This document shows, one piece after another, positions 12,001 through 22,100 of a stretch of 64,000 nt of DNA. This DNA comes from Dimorphilus gyrociliatus (taxonomy: Eukaryota; Annelida; Polychaeta; Dinophilidae). The notes under the pieces are model-generated. The model was given only the letters and a program-made list of their open reading frames with translations. It ran no database searches and was not told the DNA's origin. The stretch is from the NCBI GenBank assembly GCA_904063045.1, contig CAJFCJ010000020.1, forward strand, positions 1,294,916 to 1,358,915, given 5' to 3'. The position numbers and the translations under genes were made by a program. Each line of letters begins with the position of its first letter. The first letter of the stretch is position 1.

Positions 12001-14173
12001 AATCTCTTTTTTTTTATTACCTTTGCGTGGGCATCGGTAAACCCTATCCCACAGACTCTCGCCCACCGCTTACTATTGTGATCATATAAATCAACCAAAC
12101 CAGAGTTATCAGCTCCGTTTGGACTGTAGAGTTTTACTGTTAATATTGAATAAAAATATTCAATATAGCAATTTTGCTGAATAATTTAGTGTTTCTTTTA
12201 ATTTATAGATTACCGTTTCTGAAGCATTTTACAGCGGCGTCATATCTATGGTTGCGACACTGAACCGAATTAGAGACCTTCCAACCATTATTAGAACATT
12301 TTAAGATATCCATTTCACTTCCACGACACACAACATTTTCTAAGAGAAGATCTCCTTTACCAACGTTAGATAGGGCTGGGGCCATAACGCCATCGATAAA
12401 TTGGGGATTGTCACCCCCGATCGACCTACATAAAATTCTAGCATTTAAAGAACCCCAATGTAAACCACATATCGTCCCGAATTTCCCGTCAATTTCCATT
12501 TGTACAACGCCAGTGTTAGGATTTTTTTTGCTTATGTCAACAAGACTAATTTTAAAATTGTTTTTATAACATATAACGCTTGTATCTTGAAAGAATCTAG
12601 TACAATCATTACGCATTTCTGAAGGTGATTTCCATCCAGAACATTCGAAAATAGACGTCTCCTGGCCGGTACAACTGTTTTTAGGTTTTTTGTAGTTTTT
12701 AAGACTATGATGAAAGGTTACAATATAAAAAAAAATAATTACTTCAAGTTCACTCCCACATAGGGGTAGGCTTTTCCTCCTGTATTTCTAGCAGCAATTA
12801 CCTTACCATAGTTGTATCCTGCATGTTTACAAGCAACGGTTGCGTCGTTATCGGTTGTGTAAAGATTACATAATACAGCTTCAACACCAGAAGTTGTAAT
12901 TTTCACCATACCATTATCTTTAAAAGCCATGTTAATGTTATCATCTAAAAAATAGAAAAAATAACAACTGTTGAAAATGTGTATGAAAGATAAACTTTAA
13001 TTGTACTTTTCTCAATTATAGATTTAGAACAAACGAGAACTGAGACTGATCGGCAACTTTTCTGATTTGGTGTAAATTCACAATTCATAAAGGATTGCTC
13101 ATCCTTTTTGCAGGTAATCTTCGATACTGAATATGATAGGCGGTAATCATCGACAGGTATCCATATTTTGGAAGAAATTTTGGAATATTTATAATCCTCC
13201 GAAATTAATTTGCAGGCTAAATCAGCTACTTGAACATTTAATGCTGATGAGCACACTTCCAATGATAGCTTGCTTTTAAAGACAATTAAGCGACCATAAG
13301 TAAGTTCACTGCTAGAAACGATTTTATTCGAATTTCTTAAACGAACTATAAAATTCGAGGAAAAAAGCGATCATATAAAAGATATAGGTTGAATAGTATG
13401 AAACTAACCAGTTGTATTATGGCATTTAACGCTACTATCTTCCTCATGCTCACAATTGTGATGACTCCATTTTTCAGCATGGCACGTATATAAGGTTGGC
13501 TCATCTCCTGTACACTCAAGCTCATCAAGATAAATCCTTTGGTCATTGGAACCAGGAGATATTGTATTAATTTGTTCACCCCATTCAAAATTTAGCATCC
13601 GACAAATAACTGTGGCGTCTCTATCATCAAAATTATCATTGCATATTGTACCCCATTGACCTATTCCTTTTTGCCTTACTTCCACCCTGCCCTCGATTTT
13701 CATTTCTGTCCTCCCTTTCATAAGCCTAACCTCCAATTCTGTATATTTATTAATAGGCATATAAGAAATGCAAAGAAAAGATCTTTTTGAAGAGCTATTT
13801 ACAGCTAGATGTTCTAAATTTCGTTCCGAAAAACATTTATTGCACTTAGAAAAACAGTTTATATCTAGTCAATATGTCATAAGATATTATATTTCGTAAT
13901 TTTTTTATAAACTCGGATAATTTTTCAGTGAAAGAGCTTTTTCGATAAGTCACTTAATGCTTATATCATATCAATAGTTTTTAATTAGTAATTGAACAAA
14001 ACAATAATCTATTAATGCTAATTATAATTTTTACCCTTTGCTATTTTTGGAAGAAGGTGGGGAGTAGGTGTTGTCAATAATGGTGAAGCTGGACTCATCC
14101 ATACTGTTCCAGGAGCAAAAGCTTCAACAGTTATTAAGGAGTATAAAGCATAATACAGTATTATTCGGAGCAT
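3002..14173 (-). CDS. Giant SRCR-domain transmembrane receptor (about 26 SRCR domains)
   Basis: Multi-exon gene read right to left. Exon 1 (14173-14035) encodes a signal peptide (MLRIILYYALYSLITVEA) and joins in phase 1 to the first SRCR exon (13738-13409). Later exons lie at about 13343-13006, 12944-12743, 12703-12214, 12135-12023, 11935-11728, 11633-11490, 11400-11064, 11006-10850, 10780-10600, 10530-8910, 8850-8600 (split), 8530-8165, 8137-7600, 7530-7050, 6990-6510, 6455-6275, 6215-5890, 5830-5612, 5558-5065, 5010-4810, 4750-4590 and 4535-3002. I count 26 scavenger-receptor cysteine-rich domains with the usual core (WGTICDDxW..DAxVxCRxxGY, CxGxExxLxxC, AGVxC). The last exon ends three of them, then a Ser/Thr-rich stalk, a membrane helix (IIGVSCAVGLVILILIAFFI) and a tail of about 70 residues. 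Estimated length is roughly 3,000-3,200 residues. SRCR arrays bind microbial and other polyanionic ligands in innate immunity and adhesion; the ligand here is unknown. No internal signal peptide was seen, so one gene is favoured over several, but small exons near 8.6-8.9 kb are uncertain. Confidence 0.82.
3340..3590 (-). repeat. Ser/Thr-rich stalk repeat in the SRCR receptor
   Basis: Coding segment for an extracellular stalk made of loosely repeated Thr-rich units (for example TRSRTTKETSTG and TKSRITKVTPSS), just outside the membrane helix. It is predicted to be heavily O-glycosylated. The repeated ACT/ACA codons also create a long antisense open frame, which is not a gene. Confidence 0.7.
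4590..13738 (-). repeat. Tandem SRCR array built of three-domain units
   Basis: Translated domains fall into three alternating kinds. Type C usually begins VRL/VRF/VKL, ends YASxxC rather than AGVxC, and several carry an extra Cys pair (FCCNAYG-like). Type A has GW.DEDAxVxCRxxGF..G.AY and ends AGVLC. Type B ends AGVKC/AAVKC. Numbering from the N-terminus, C is at 2, 5, 8, 11, 14, 17, 20, 23, A at 3, 6, 9 up to 24, and B at 1, 4, 7 up to 25. The simplest reading is repeated duplication of a C-A-B cassette. Confidence 0.7.
13739..14034 (-). other. First intron of the SRCR receptor gene
   Basis: Donor GTAAAA (read on the minus strand, next to 14035) and acceptor ATACAG next to 13738. Phase 1 on both sides rebuilds a Glu codon and joins the signal-peptide exon to the first SRCR domain. 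At 296 bases it is longer than most introns here. Confidence 0.7.
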
Positions 14174-14394
14174 TTCTTGTCTAACACTGCCTGGTACGCA
14201 AATATTTCGTTCACTCGCAGGCCTTTCGCTATTCTCCAATTTTAAAAAAGGCCTGTCAGCATGCCACTACGATTTTCTCGTCTCATATTTATTCAATATA
14301 AAGAACATATTTAGCATAATACTAGTATAAAACTATTAGGCAATAGCAATTTGTTCCATATAATCAAAATCTGTTTAATTTTTACAATTTACTA

Positions 14395-16456
14395 TTATTT
14401 ATTAAATTCACAAGAGCTTCCGTAAGATGCTTCGAAGAAGTGCTCCTGAGTTTCCGAGTATAAAACTGTCCTCTCACCACCAGGTGGTAAAGGAACAGGT
14501 ACAACTTGCAATAATTGTTGGAGGATAATTGTTATGTAATCTGTAATTAATGGAATTTAGGTCATTTGTTTAAGCGAGAAAAACAAAAACAAGTTTTATA
14601 TAGAATTCTATCTAACCAAGTGTTTTGTTTACTATCTCTTCGACTCTTATTCTTTCGACTATAAAATAAACTGGCAAGCCCAGGAGGAAAGCGGCACAGC
14701 ATACTCCTAATGTTATTGGACTTTTATAAACAGTTAACCCGATCAGTATCAATAAAACGATGAAAACAATAGCTGCAATGATAATATTCACCTGAAAGAA
14801 AAATTGACGTGCAATATTTTTAACAATATCATTATGATATCGATATAATAACTTTCAGTGGTCTGTGCAGTTTAGGTTTTCTCCACCGCAAGTAAAATAA
14901 GGCTATCATTGATAGAACAATTTTAAATTGAACGCTGAGAGACGCGTATTGTAGAAGTTTTTCCACATCCGGATACATTGCGAAGAACATAGTTAGAAAA
15001 AACTGTTAAGATAATAAAAAGTACACACAAAAAAAGAGAATTATTGTCAATTGTTAACGTTTTAAAATAAGATACAACTATAAAAAGTATAGCCGGAAGT
15101 GGAGTTCTATATTTGTAGTGTACATAACCAACAATTTGAGGCATTTGTTCATTTCTACCTGTTGCAAAAAAGAACCTTGCACTGCTCAATAACGTACCAT
15201 TCATTGAACCAAGACAAGAAAAGGCTACAAATAACGGCACAAGCCAAACTATATATGATGGCAATGTAGCATCAGTAAAATCTTCCGCAACTGCAACCGA
15301 CGTCATCATTTGAACGGGTGACAAAACGGTAAAGTACGAAAAGTTTATAAATACATAAACAAAAGTTACAACCAATAAACTGATAACTATAGCAAACGGA
15401 AGATCTCTGTAAGTACAAAATTATAGATATTATCTCATTGAGAATCGATTTTCGATTACCTTGTTGGGTTAACCATTTCCTCCGGTAAAGTACAAACTAA
15501 TTCCCACCCCTTAAAAGCGAAATACCCCTCCAATACAGCAAGAGCTATATCGCTAGGGTTTGTTTTAGTTCCACGAAACGCGTTTATAAAATTTTCAGTA
15601 TGACCTAAAAGAAATTTGGCAATTTAATGAAAGATCAATGTTATTTCACAATGAGAACCAGAGAATATTCTTGTGAGTCCTACTATACATATAACTATTA
15701 TCGCTAATAATTTTGCAGCCGTAAAGACATTCTGCAAGTTCGTACTCCATCTTAAGTTCCATGCATTTATAAATGCTATGAAAGCTGGAAATTGATAAAA
15801 AGAAAATTATAAAATATATAAGAAAAATTGATATTCTTTTTCGACCTAGCAAAACTATGGCAGCAGCTGTTACAATCCAAGGTTCACAATCCAGATCAAC
15901 TGTCTCTATCAGATACAAACCAGATGCCCTTGCAAGAACTGCCAACGACGCAGTGCAATTTACTAACATTTCTAACCATGCCGTTAAAAAGGCTGGAAGA
16001 GGACCTAGGATATCGTAAATATAGGCATAATCTCCTCCAGCTTTGGGAATGACGCAAGCCAATTCGGTGTAACATAGTGCCTGAACAAGACAAAATAGAC
16101 CTGTTCCCGCCCAAATACACAAGGATGCTCCTACCGAACCTGCATTTCTAACAACTCCTGTTGGAGCAATAAATATTCCAGAGCCAATAACCGTTCCGAT
16201 TATTATAATAATAGCTTGTCGAAGATTTCTGTTGTTCGTGGATAGAAAAGAAGATCAACACTTAGATATTTATAAAAGGTATTCAATAAATAGGCCTAAT
16301 GATTCATTTTATGATAAAAAGTAGACGAAATGAACATATAGAGAATTACATATGCCGTCGAAGACGAACTTCCCTCTCGATGGTAACCGTCAAGGTCCTC
16401 GTTCGCCTCCTTTTCCGTTTCTTCGGTAAAAGCGCTTGTCTCTCCTTTAAATCCAT
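14395..16456 (-). CDS. SLC7 family light-chain amino-acid transporter (LAT type)
   Basis: Eight exons with consistent phases: 16456-16350, 16228-15846, 15784-15659, 15604-15460, 15406-15076, 15002-14853, 14791-14617, 14540-14395; 520 residues, the usual length. The start MDLKERQALLPKKRK is a basic cytoplasmic N-terminus leading into TM1 with IGTVIGSGIF, the substrate-binding loop typical of APC-fold LAT transporters. It continues with GVVRNAGSVG, CYTELACVIPKAGGDYAYI, NAWNLRWSTNLQNVFTAAKLLA, GWELVCTLPEEMVNPTRDLP and YLRWRKPKLHRP. These are hallmarks of SLC7A5-A11 light chains. A Cys in the TM3-TM4 loop (VDLDCEPW) is at the position that normally forms a disulfide with the SLC3 heavy chain, so it should work as a heterodimeric plasma-membrane exchanger. 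Which of the LAT, y+LAT, b0,+ or xCT types it is cannot be told. Confidence 0.88.
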
Positions 16457-17901
16457 AGAAATACAGAAGAAAAGACAAAAATCATGTGATTTTCCTATTG
16501 TTCATGTATTAGAAATAGATACTTTAACGAAAAATAGGCCTATATAAAATATATATGTTCGTCTTATATCGAATCATAAGTGTGTGGCAAAGTGAAAAGA
16601 AGAAAACATAGAATAAGACGAAGAAGAGAAAGAGAATAGAAAGAATATTATTATAACAACATATACTGTATATACTGTAGATATAAATATAAAAAATTCT
16701 ATGGAAATGTATCAATTTTGTCATTTCATTCTATGCAGAAAGAGAAAAAACGGTGAAAAAGTTAAAATTTTAATAAGAAAGGTTGATATTTAAAATTAAT
16801 ATGATTTAAATAGTTAAAAATGGAAGAGACTTTAAATATCGACAAAGCTTATAAAAGAACAGAAGAGAGAATATTATTAACTGAACAGAATATTTAAGGA
16901 GTTTTTCATAATTACAAATATCAAAAGCAATGTAAAGATCAATATGCACATACGTACATTTTTCATTTGTTATTATCGTTCAATAACCTGAACGGAATAT
17001 TTTTCATCGATACGATGAATAAATTATAATCTCGTCTTTACATAAGTTTGTCGACAAACTGTTCATATACTCAGTTTTTATTTTTTATATTCAATAATTT
17101 TTTTCTTCTCTCTCTCTCTCTCTCTCTTTACTGCAAGACGATTAAAACTAATTTTCCCTTTATTTTACAGTTTAATTTCTTGTTATATATTGTTTCTGTA
17201 ATTCTTTCGTAGGCGTTAAAAATAAATTATTATTTTTCTATTTCCTCTGTTGTTTAGATATTTTTAAACAATGCTTAAGGATATTCTTAATTTATTAGTT
17301 ATACATTTTTTACTAACGGCTGACAGTGACCCTTATTATTATTTTATAAAGATGTATCTCCTCTGAATTTTACATACTCTACATTTTTTAAAAGGTTTTT
17401 TATGTATATCTTGAATGGAAATTGATTTGTTTTTATAACGGAACATAATTTTGTTTTACTATTCTCTCAAAAAGAATAAAAACATTCCTTATTCTTTAAG
17501 AATAGACTTACAATTTTCATTCTAAAATGGAGCGTTTTTACGCGTTCAATAAAAAATTGGAACATTTTTCTTTTGTCTTCCTTTCTATTCGTTCTCCTTT
17601 CGTTTTTTTCTTTAGATTATCTATTTTCAGTAGAGAGATATTCTTCGTTTTTAATTTCTTATCTATTTAAATTTATGAAAATATCGCTCTTTTTTTTAAT
17701 ACAAAAGAGGATTTATTATAAATTCAGGTGAATATCTGAATATCTGTTCATTATTAATTTAAATTTTGCAATGGATCATGGGAGGTTTTTAAGTAATTAA
17801 TTTAAAAAAACTGACAAATAAGAATCAAAAATTATTGAAAACGTCATTGTTGCTCTGGTAAATGCATATAATTAACATATATTATGATTATTTATGACGC
17901 T

Positions 17902-17957
17902 TATATAAAAAGCGACCTGTTCAAATGAGCATATCATTTAGTAACATTCAATCAAAG
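17902..17957 (+). promoter_or_regulatory. Candidate TATA box and short leader exon
   Basis: TATATAAAA at 17902-17910 is followed about 48 bases later by a strong donor, AAAG|GTAAGT, with the exon side ending at 17957. This could be a core promoter and a tiny untranslated first exon for the polycystin gene, whose first recognised exon begins with an acceptor at 19104. The ATG at 17925 is too near the TATA box to be confidently inside the transcript. The link is inference. Confidence 0.25.
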
Positions 17958-18247
17958 GTAAGTTATATGTTTCTTTCTTTTTACTGTAAAATAACTAATT
18001 ATGTGTTTAAAGACGATTTTGTTGTATTTATATCTTTTTTTATTTGTTATTATATGTTTATAAACTTCAAATTTTCTGTAGTTAGTAATTGTTTATTATA
18101 TTTTCAACTTATCCGCTTAGTGAATGCTGAATACTCTTAGCCTTTCTTAAAATATATAAGACCCTAATCCGATTTGCTTAAGGCTAAACTATAAAAAGAA
18201 AGCCCAAAAAGCATTATATTTCTTTTCTGTTATACACATTAGGTTAT

Positions 18248-18271
18248 AAGTCTATACACGGGTATAGACTT
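18248..18271. repeat. Perfect short inverted repeat
   Basis: AAGTCTATAC at 18248-18257 and its exact reverse complement GTATAGACTT at 18262-18271, with a 4-base spacer ACGG. The DNA or RNA could form a 10-bp hairpin. Function unknown. Confidence 0.6.
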
Positions 18272-19104
18272 TACAGGACAATTAGATCTTATTAGCGTTC
18301 AATTTTAGAAAGTGGGAATTAACGCCCTCTGTAGGATTAAATTTGTTTGCTTTGAATTAATAATGATAACTTTTTTATAACAGATCACATATTAATAAAT
18401 GATTATTGAAGAGCTTTTCGTTATGGCAGTAATATTAATATTTACCTCCATTATATTTCATTCAAAGAAGACTAAAATTGTATTTCGATTTCTTGGAAAT
18501 CATTCAATTATACAATATTCAAGCTAACTGAAGAATATAATTGGCATAATACAACGAACATATCTTAAAAAATTTCAATACTTTTATTCTCAATCCTACT
18601 TTTTTCAGCATATTTTCAGATTATTTTTTTCAAATACTGAAAAATGTTCTGGCATTTAATGGATGGAGAAAATATATCTTCCTATTTTTTACGCATTCAC
18701 TAGCATGCATAAGCGTTCACTTGCACTCACTTCGTTCATTGAAAGAAGAAAATTTTTATATACTATTAAAAAGAAAAATGGGCAAAGTTTCAAAATTATA
18801 GAAATTGAAATTGTTTATTCACAGCTCAGGGCCATTAAAATCATCAGATAGAATCATCTTCATCTCTTTTTGGCCTTTTCGTATTATCATCCTACTTTGC
18901 CCGTAGGATCATGCCTCATCCTCATGCTAATCCTTTTTTTATTTCAGCTTCGGATGAACTGGTTTGTTTGTAGTTAGTTGTAGGTTATGTAAAATCATCA
19001 TCTATATAAATGCTATATAATAAAAAAAGTATTTAGCTTAGAAAAGAATTGAAAAAGACTACATGGACAATATAAAATCTAACTGGTGTTATTCTTATTC
19101 ACAG

Positions 19105-22100
19105 TTGTTAAAATTTCTGGACTTTCTTTGGAACTTACTCCTGGTATACCTGGTGTTCCTACAAAAATTACACCAAAGATGGAACAGGGCACCGAAGTCA
19201 CCATGTTTTATAGGTTTATTTTATTACATATGGGTATGAAAATTTTTAAAACTTTTATCTTACCATAGCTTTGGGGACAATTACTTGAAAGAAGAGACTG
19301 TAGCAGATCCATCAGCCTTATCAGAATTCACTCATACTTTTGCAAACGGAAGTGGAACGTATACAGTTTCAGTACGGGCCAGCAACAAATACTCTTTTGA
19401 AGTTGCAAGCTGTACAGTGGATATTGATTTTCCAGTTGGTGATGTTGAATTCGCAGCAACGAATGTTGAATTCGGAGAAACAACAACTTTTTCACAAAAC
19501 GTTACCAATGGAACAAGAGTAAGATTCTTCTGGATATATGGCGACGGTATGGGTGAAGAGAAAGTCTATGATGAATATAGTGATGTTACAACCACGATGT
19601 ATACGTATCCGAAGGCTGGAGTCTACAATGTTACTTTGCGAGTTGGAAATGTTCATGGTTACAAGCAACTATGCACAATTGCTGCTGTAAATTATAAAGT
19701 TTCTGGTCTAGATTTCAACGTATCCCATACAAAATTGGGAGATTTGACGGTGTTTAATCAAACATTAGTCAACGGCAGTCATATGCATTGTTTAAGGATT
19801 GTTGGAGACGGTACTGTTCAAGTAGCTTATGACGATTTTCCAGAAACATCATCATCTTGGAATCATACTTATACTGAAGTCGGCAGCTATACTGTAACCT
19901 TACGCTGCTACAACTATATTAGCCAGCAATCAGTTTCCAAATTGATCTTTATAGAAAATCCAGTCGAAAATATTGAAATGCAAGCTAATAATGTTTCAAG
20001 ACCGGAAGAAGACGTATTCTTCAAATTTACGCAAACGTCAGGAAATCAACCGACAAATTTGGTAATAACGCTTCTGTATGGAAACACGTTTTTGGAAATA
20101 ACGATGAATTCAACGCTAAATACAACAACACCTTATACACATACATATAGATATTGCGATTATGGCTATTATATGATGACAGCAAAATTATATAATCACA
20201 TCTCCAGAACGATGTTCACACAAGTCATTAAAGTTGGAGTTTCAATGAATACCTTAACAATTAAAGCTTTAAATGAATTTCTAGAAAATAACACTCTGGC
20301 AAGATTATCAATAAGTGTTGATCAAGGTTCCACTGTAAATTATACTGTTGACTGGGGCGATGGAATAGAAGAAGTCTATTCAAGAAATAATACAAATTGG
20401 ACTCTCTCAGATACCATTATAGTAACTCACATGTATTCAACAGTGGGATACTACCCAATAAAAGTTAACGCTTCAAATACTTTTGGTCACTTGTACCAGG
20501 AAACAAAATTCAATGTTCAATATCCACTAAAAAACTTGAACATAAGCGATTTCAGTCCAGAGGTTCACCAACAATCTTCAGGAACTATACGATTCATTAT
20601 TGCTGAAGACACTCTACCACTACCATCCAATGTAACTTGTAAATTTTCTTACGCGGAAGAGGTATTTCAGAGTGCCGTTTCACTTGATTTGAGCAGTGGA
20701 CCAAAAACCTTTACCTACACATATGGAGCAATTAGTCCTGGCAATCATATTTTAAATATTGTTTGCGAAAATTTAGTGAGCAATTTCACCCATTCGAGAT
20801 ATATTTGGGTTCAGGAGACAATCACGTCCTTGAGTTTGACTACAGCTTCGGACATTCTGGAAATTGGTAAAGATAGTCTTGATTTAAGAGTAGAAATGGC
20901 TACTGGCAGTCATGTAAACTATACAGTTACTTTTGGTGATACAGAGGAGAATAATACACATATAGTATCTCCAGCAAAACCTGAACATTTCTTTCATGAC
21001 TACACTATAGATGGAAATTTAACTGTAAATGTTACGGTTCAAAATATGATTTCTTCTGCATGGAAGACTATGATTATACACAGCCAATTTAAAATCAAAC
21101 CTTTTACTGTTTTTGTCAACACTCCTATCTCCTATCCAGGTGAACAACTAAACGTAACAGTTGTTGCCGATCAGCCCCTCCCTACAGATCCAACTTGCAA
21201 TTTCAAAGTTAAAAGTGGTGAAACAATACCGTTATTTAGTCCAGGGATTTCATCTGCTTCAACAACTGGAGGAGTCATGTCATTTTACTATACTTACGAT
21301 CAAGCAGATTGTGGAGTTCCACACGAAATTAAAGTAACATGTTCAAATAAAGTTACACAGGGTGTGTTCAAGACTAAAAATATCAATCTCGAAGAAAAAA
21401 TTGCTGGTTTAACATTTACGGCGGACAAATACCTAGCAGCTTATGGTGAAGATGTTACGTTTTCGATCGCTGTAACTGCTGGAACAAATGTCAAAAATAT
21501 AATAACTTATTATGGAAGTGAAAAGAGTTCAGTATTACTTCATAGTAGTGGTATCTTCTCAAAAGGCGCAGCTAGTACAAATGTAAAAGGATTTTTGTAA
21601 GTTTTCAAGAGATTTAATAACGCTAATTCAATTATTATATTTATATTCGTTTCTTTTCACAGACAAATTGGAAATTTTACTCCGAGTGTTAATTCCACTA
21701 ATCTGGTAACCGAAGTTATTACAGATTTGGATAAAAGCATCGTAATTCAGCATAAATTGAAATCTATTACTCTTAAAACGGAATCTGTTGTTGAAGTTAA
21801 CCCCACTGGAACGATGACTCTAACAATCCAATATCCTGATCTTGAAACATTCGAACCAACAAATCCATTTTGCTCCATAACAGTTGGTAGTGGTACAGAA
21901 AAAACCCACTGGGCACCTACCCTACAGAAAGCAACTGATTTTGTTACAACAGAAAATGTCGACGACAGCTCCGTGGGAGAACAAATTATTGAAGCTTCAT
22001 GCTTTAATTTGGTCAGTAGAGCAAACGCCAGTGCAACAGTGGTTATTCAGAGAAGACTACAGGGTATTAAAGTTGAAAATATGGCACAATTTGCAGGAGT

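Larger units (their letters stand above)
16457..19104. other. 2.6-kb gap upstream of the polycystin exons
   Basis: AT-rich DNA between the 5' end of the SLC7 gene (-) and the first recognised polycystin exon (+). It should contain the SLC7 promoter and the missing 5' exon(s) of the polycystin gene. It holds a (CT)n run at about 17108-17127, TAGGCCTA at 16535-16542, a perfect 10-bp hairpin at 18248-18271, a CTCF-like motif at 18321-18334, and a TATA-plus-donor arrangement near 17902-17957. No frame with family resemblance was seen. Confidence 0.5.

Noticed and set aside
14018-14239. Separate small minus-strand gene
   Set aside because: Its ATG-initiated part is a signal peptide whose donor at 14034 joins in the right phase to the first SRCR exon, so it is exon 1 of the receptor.
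16524-16724. Minus-strand frame rich in Ile/Tyr/Phe
   Set aside because: AT-rich noncoding sequence upstream of the SLC7 start; no family resemblance and no splice support.
18663-18851. 62-codon plus-strand frame upstream of the polycystin exons, considered as its 5' exon
   Set aside because: No signal peptide or PKD-like sequence, and no donor was found that fits the phase needed by the exon at 19105.
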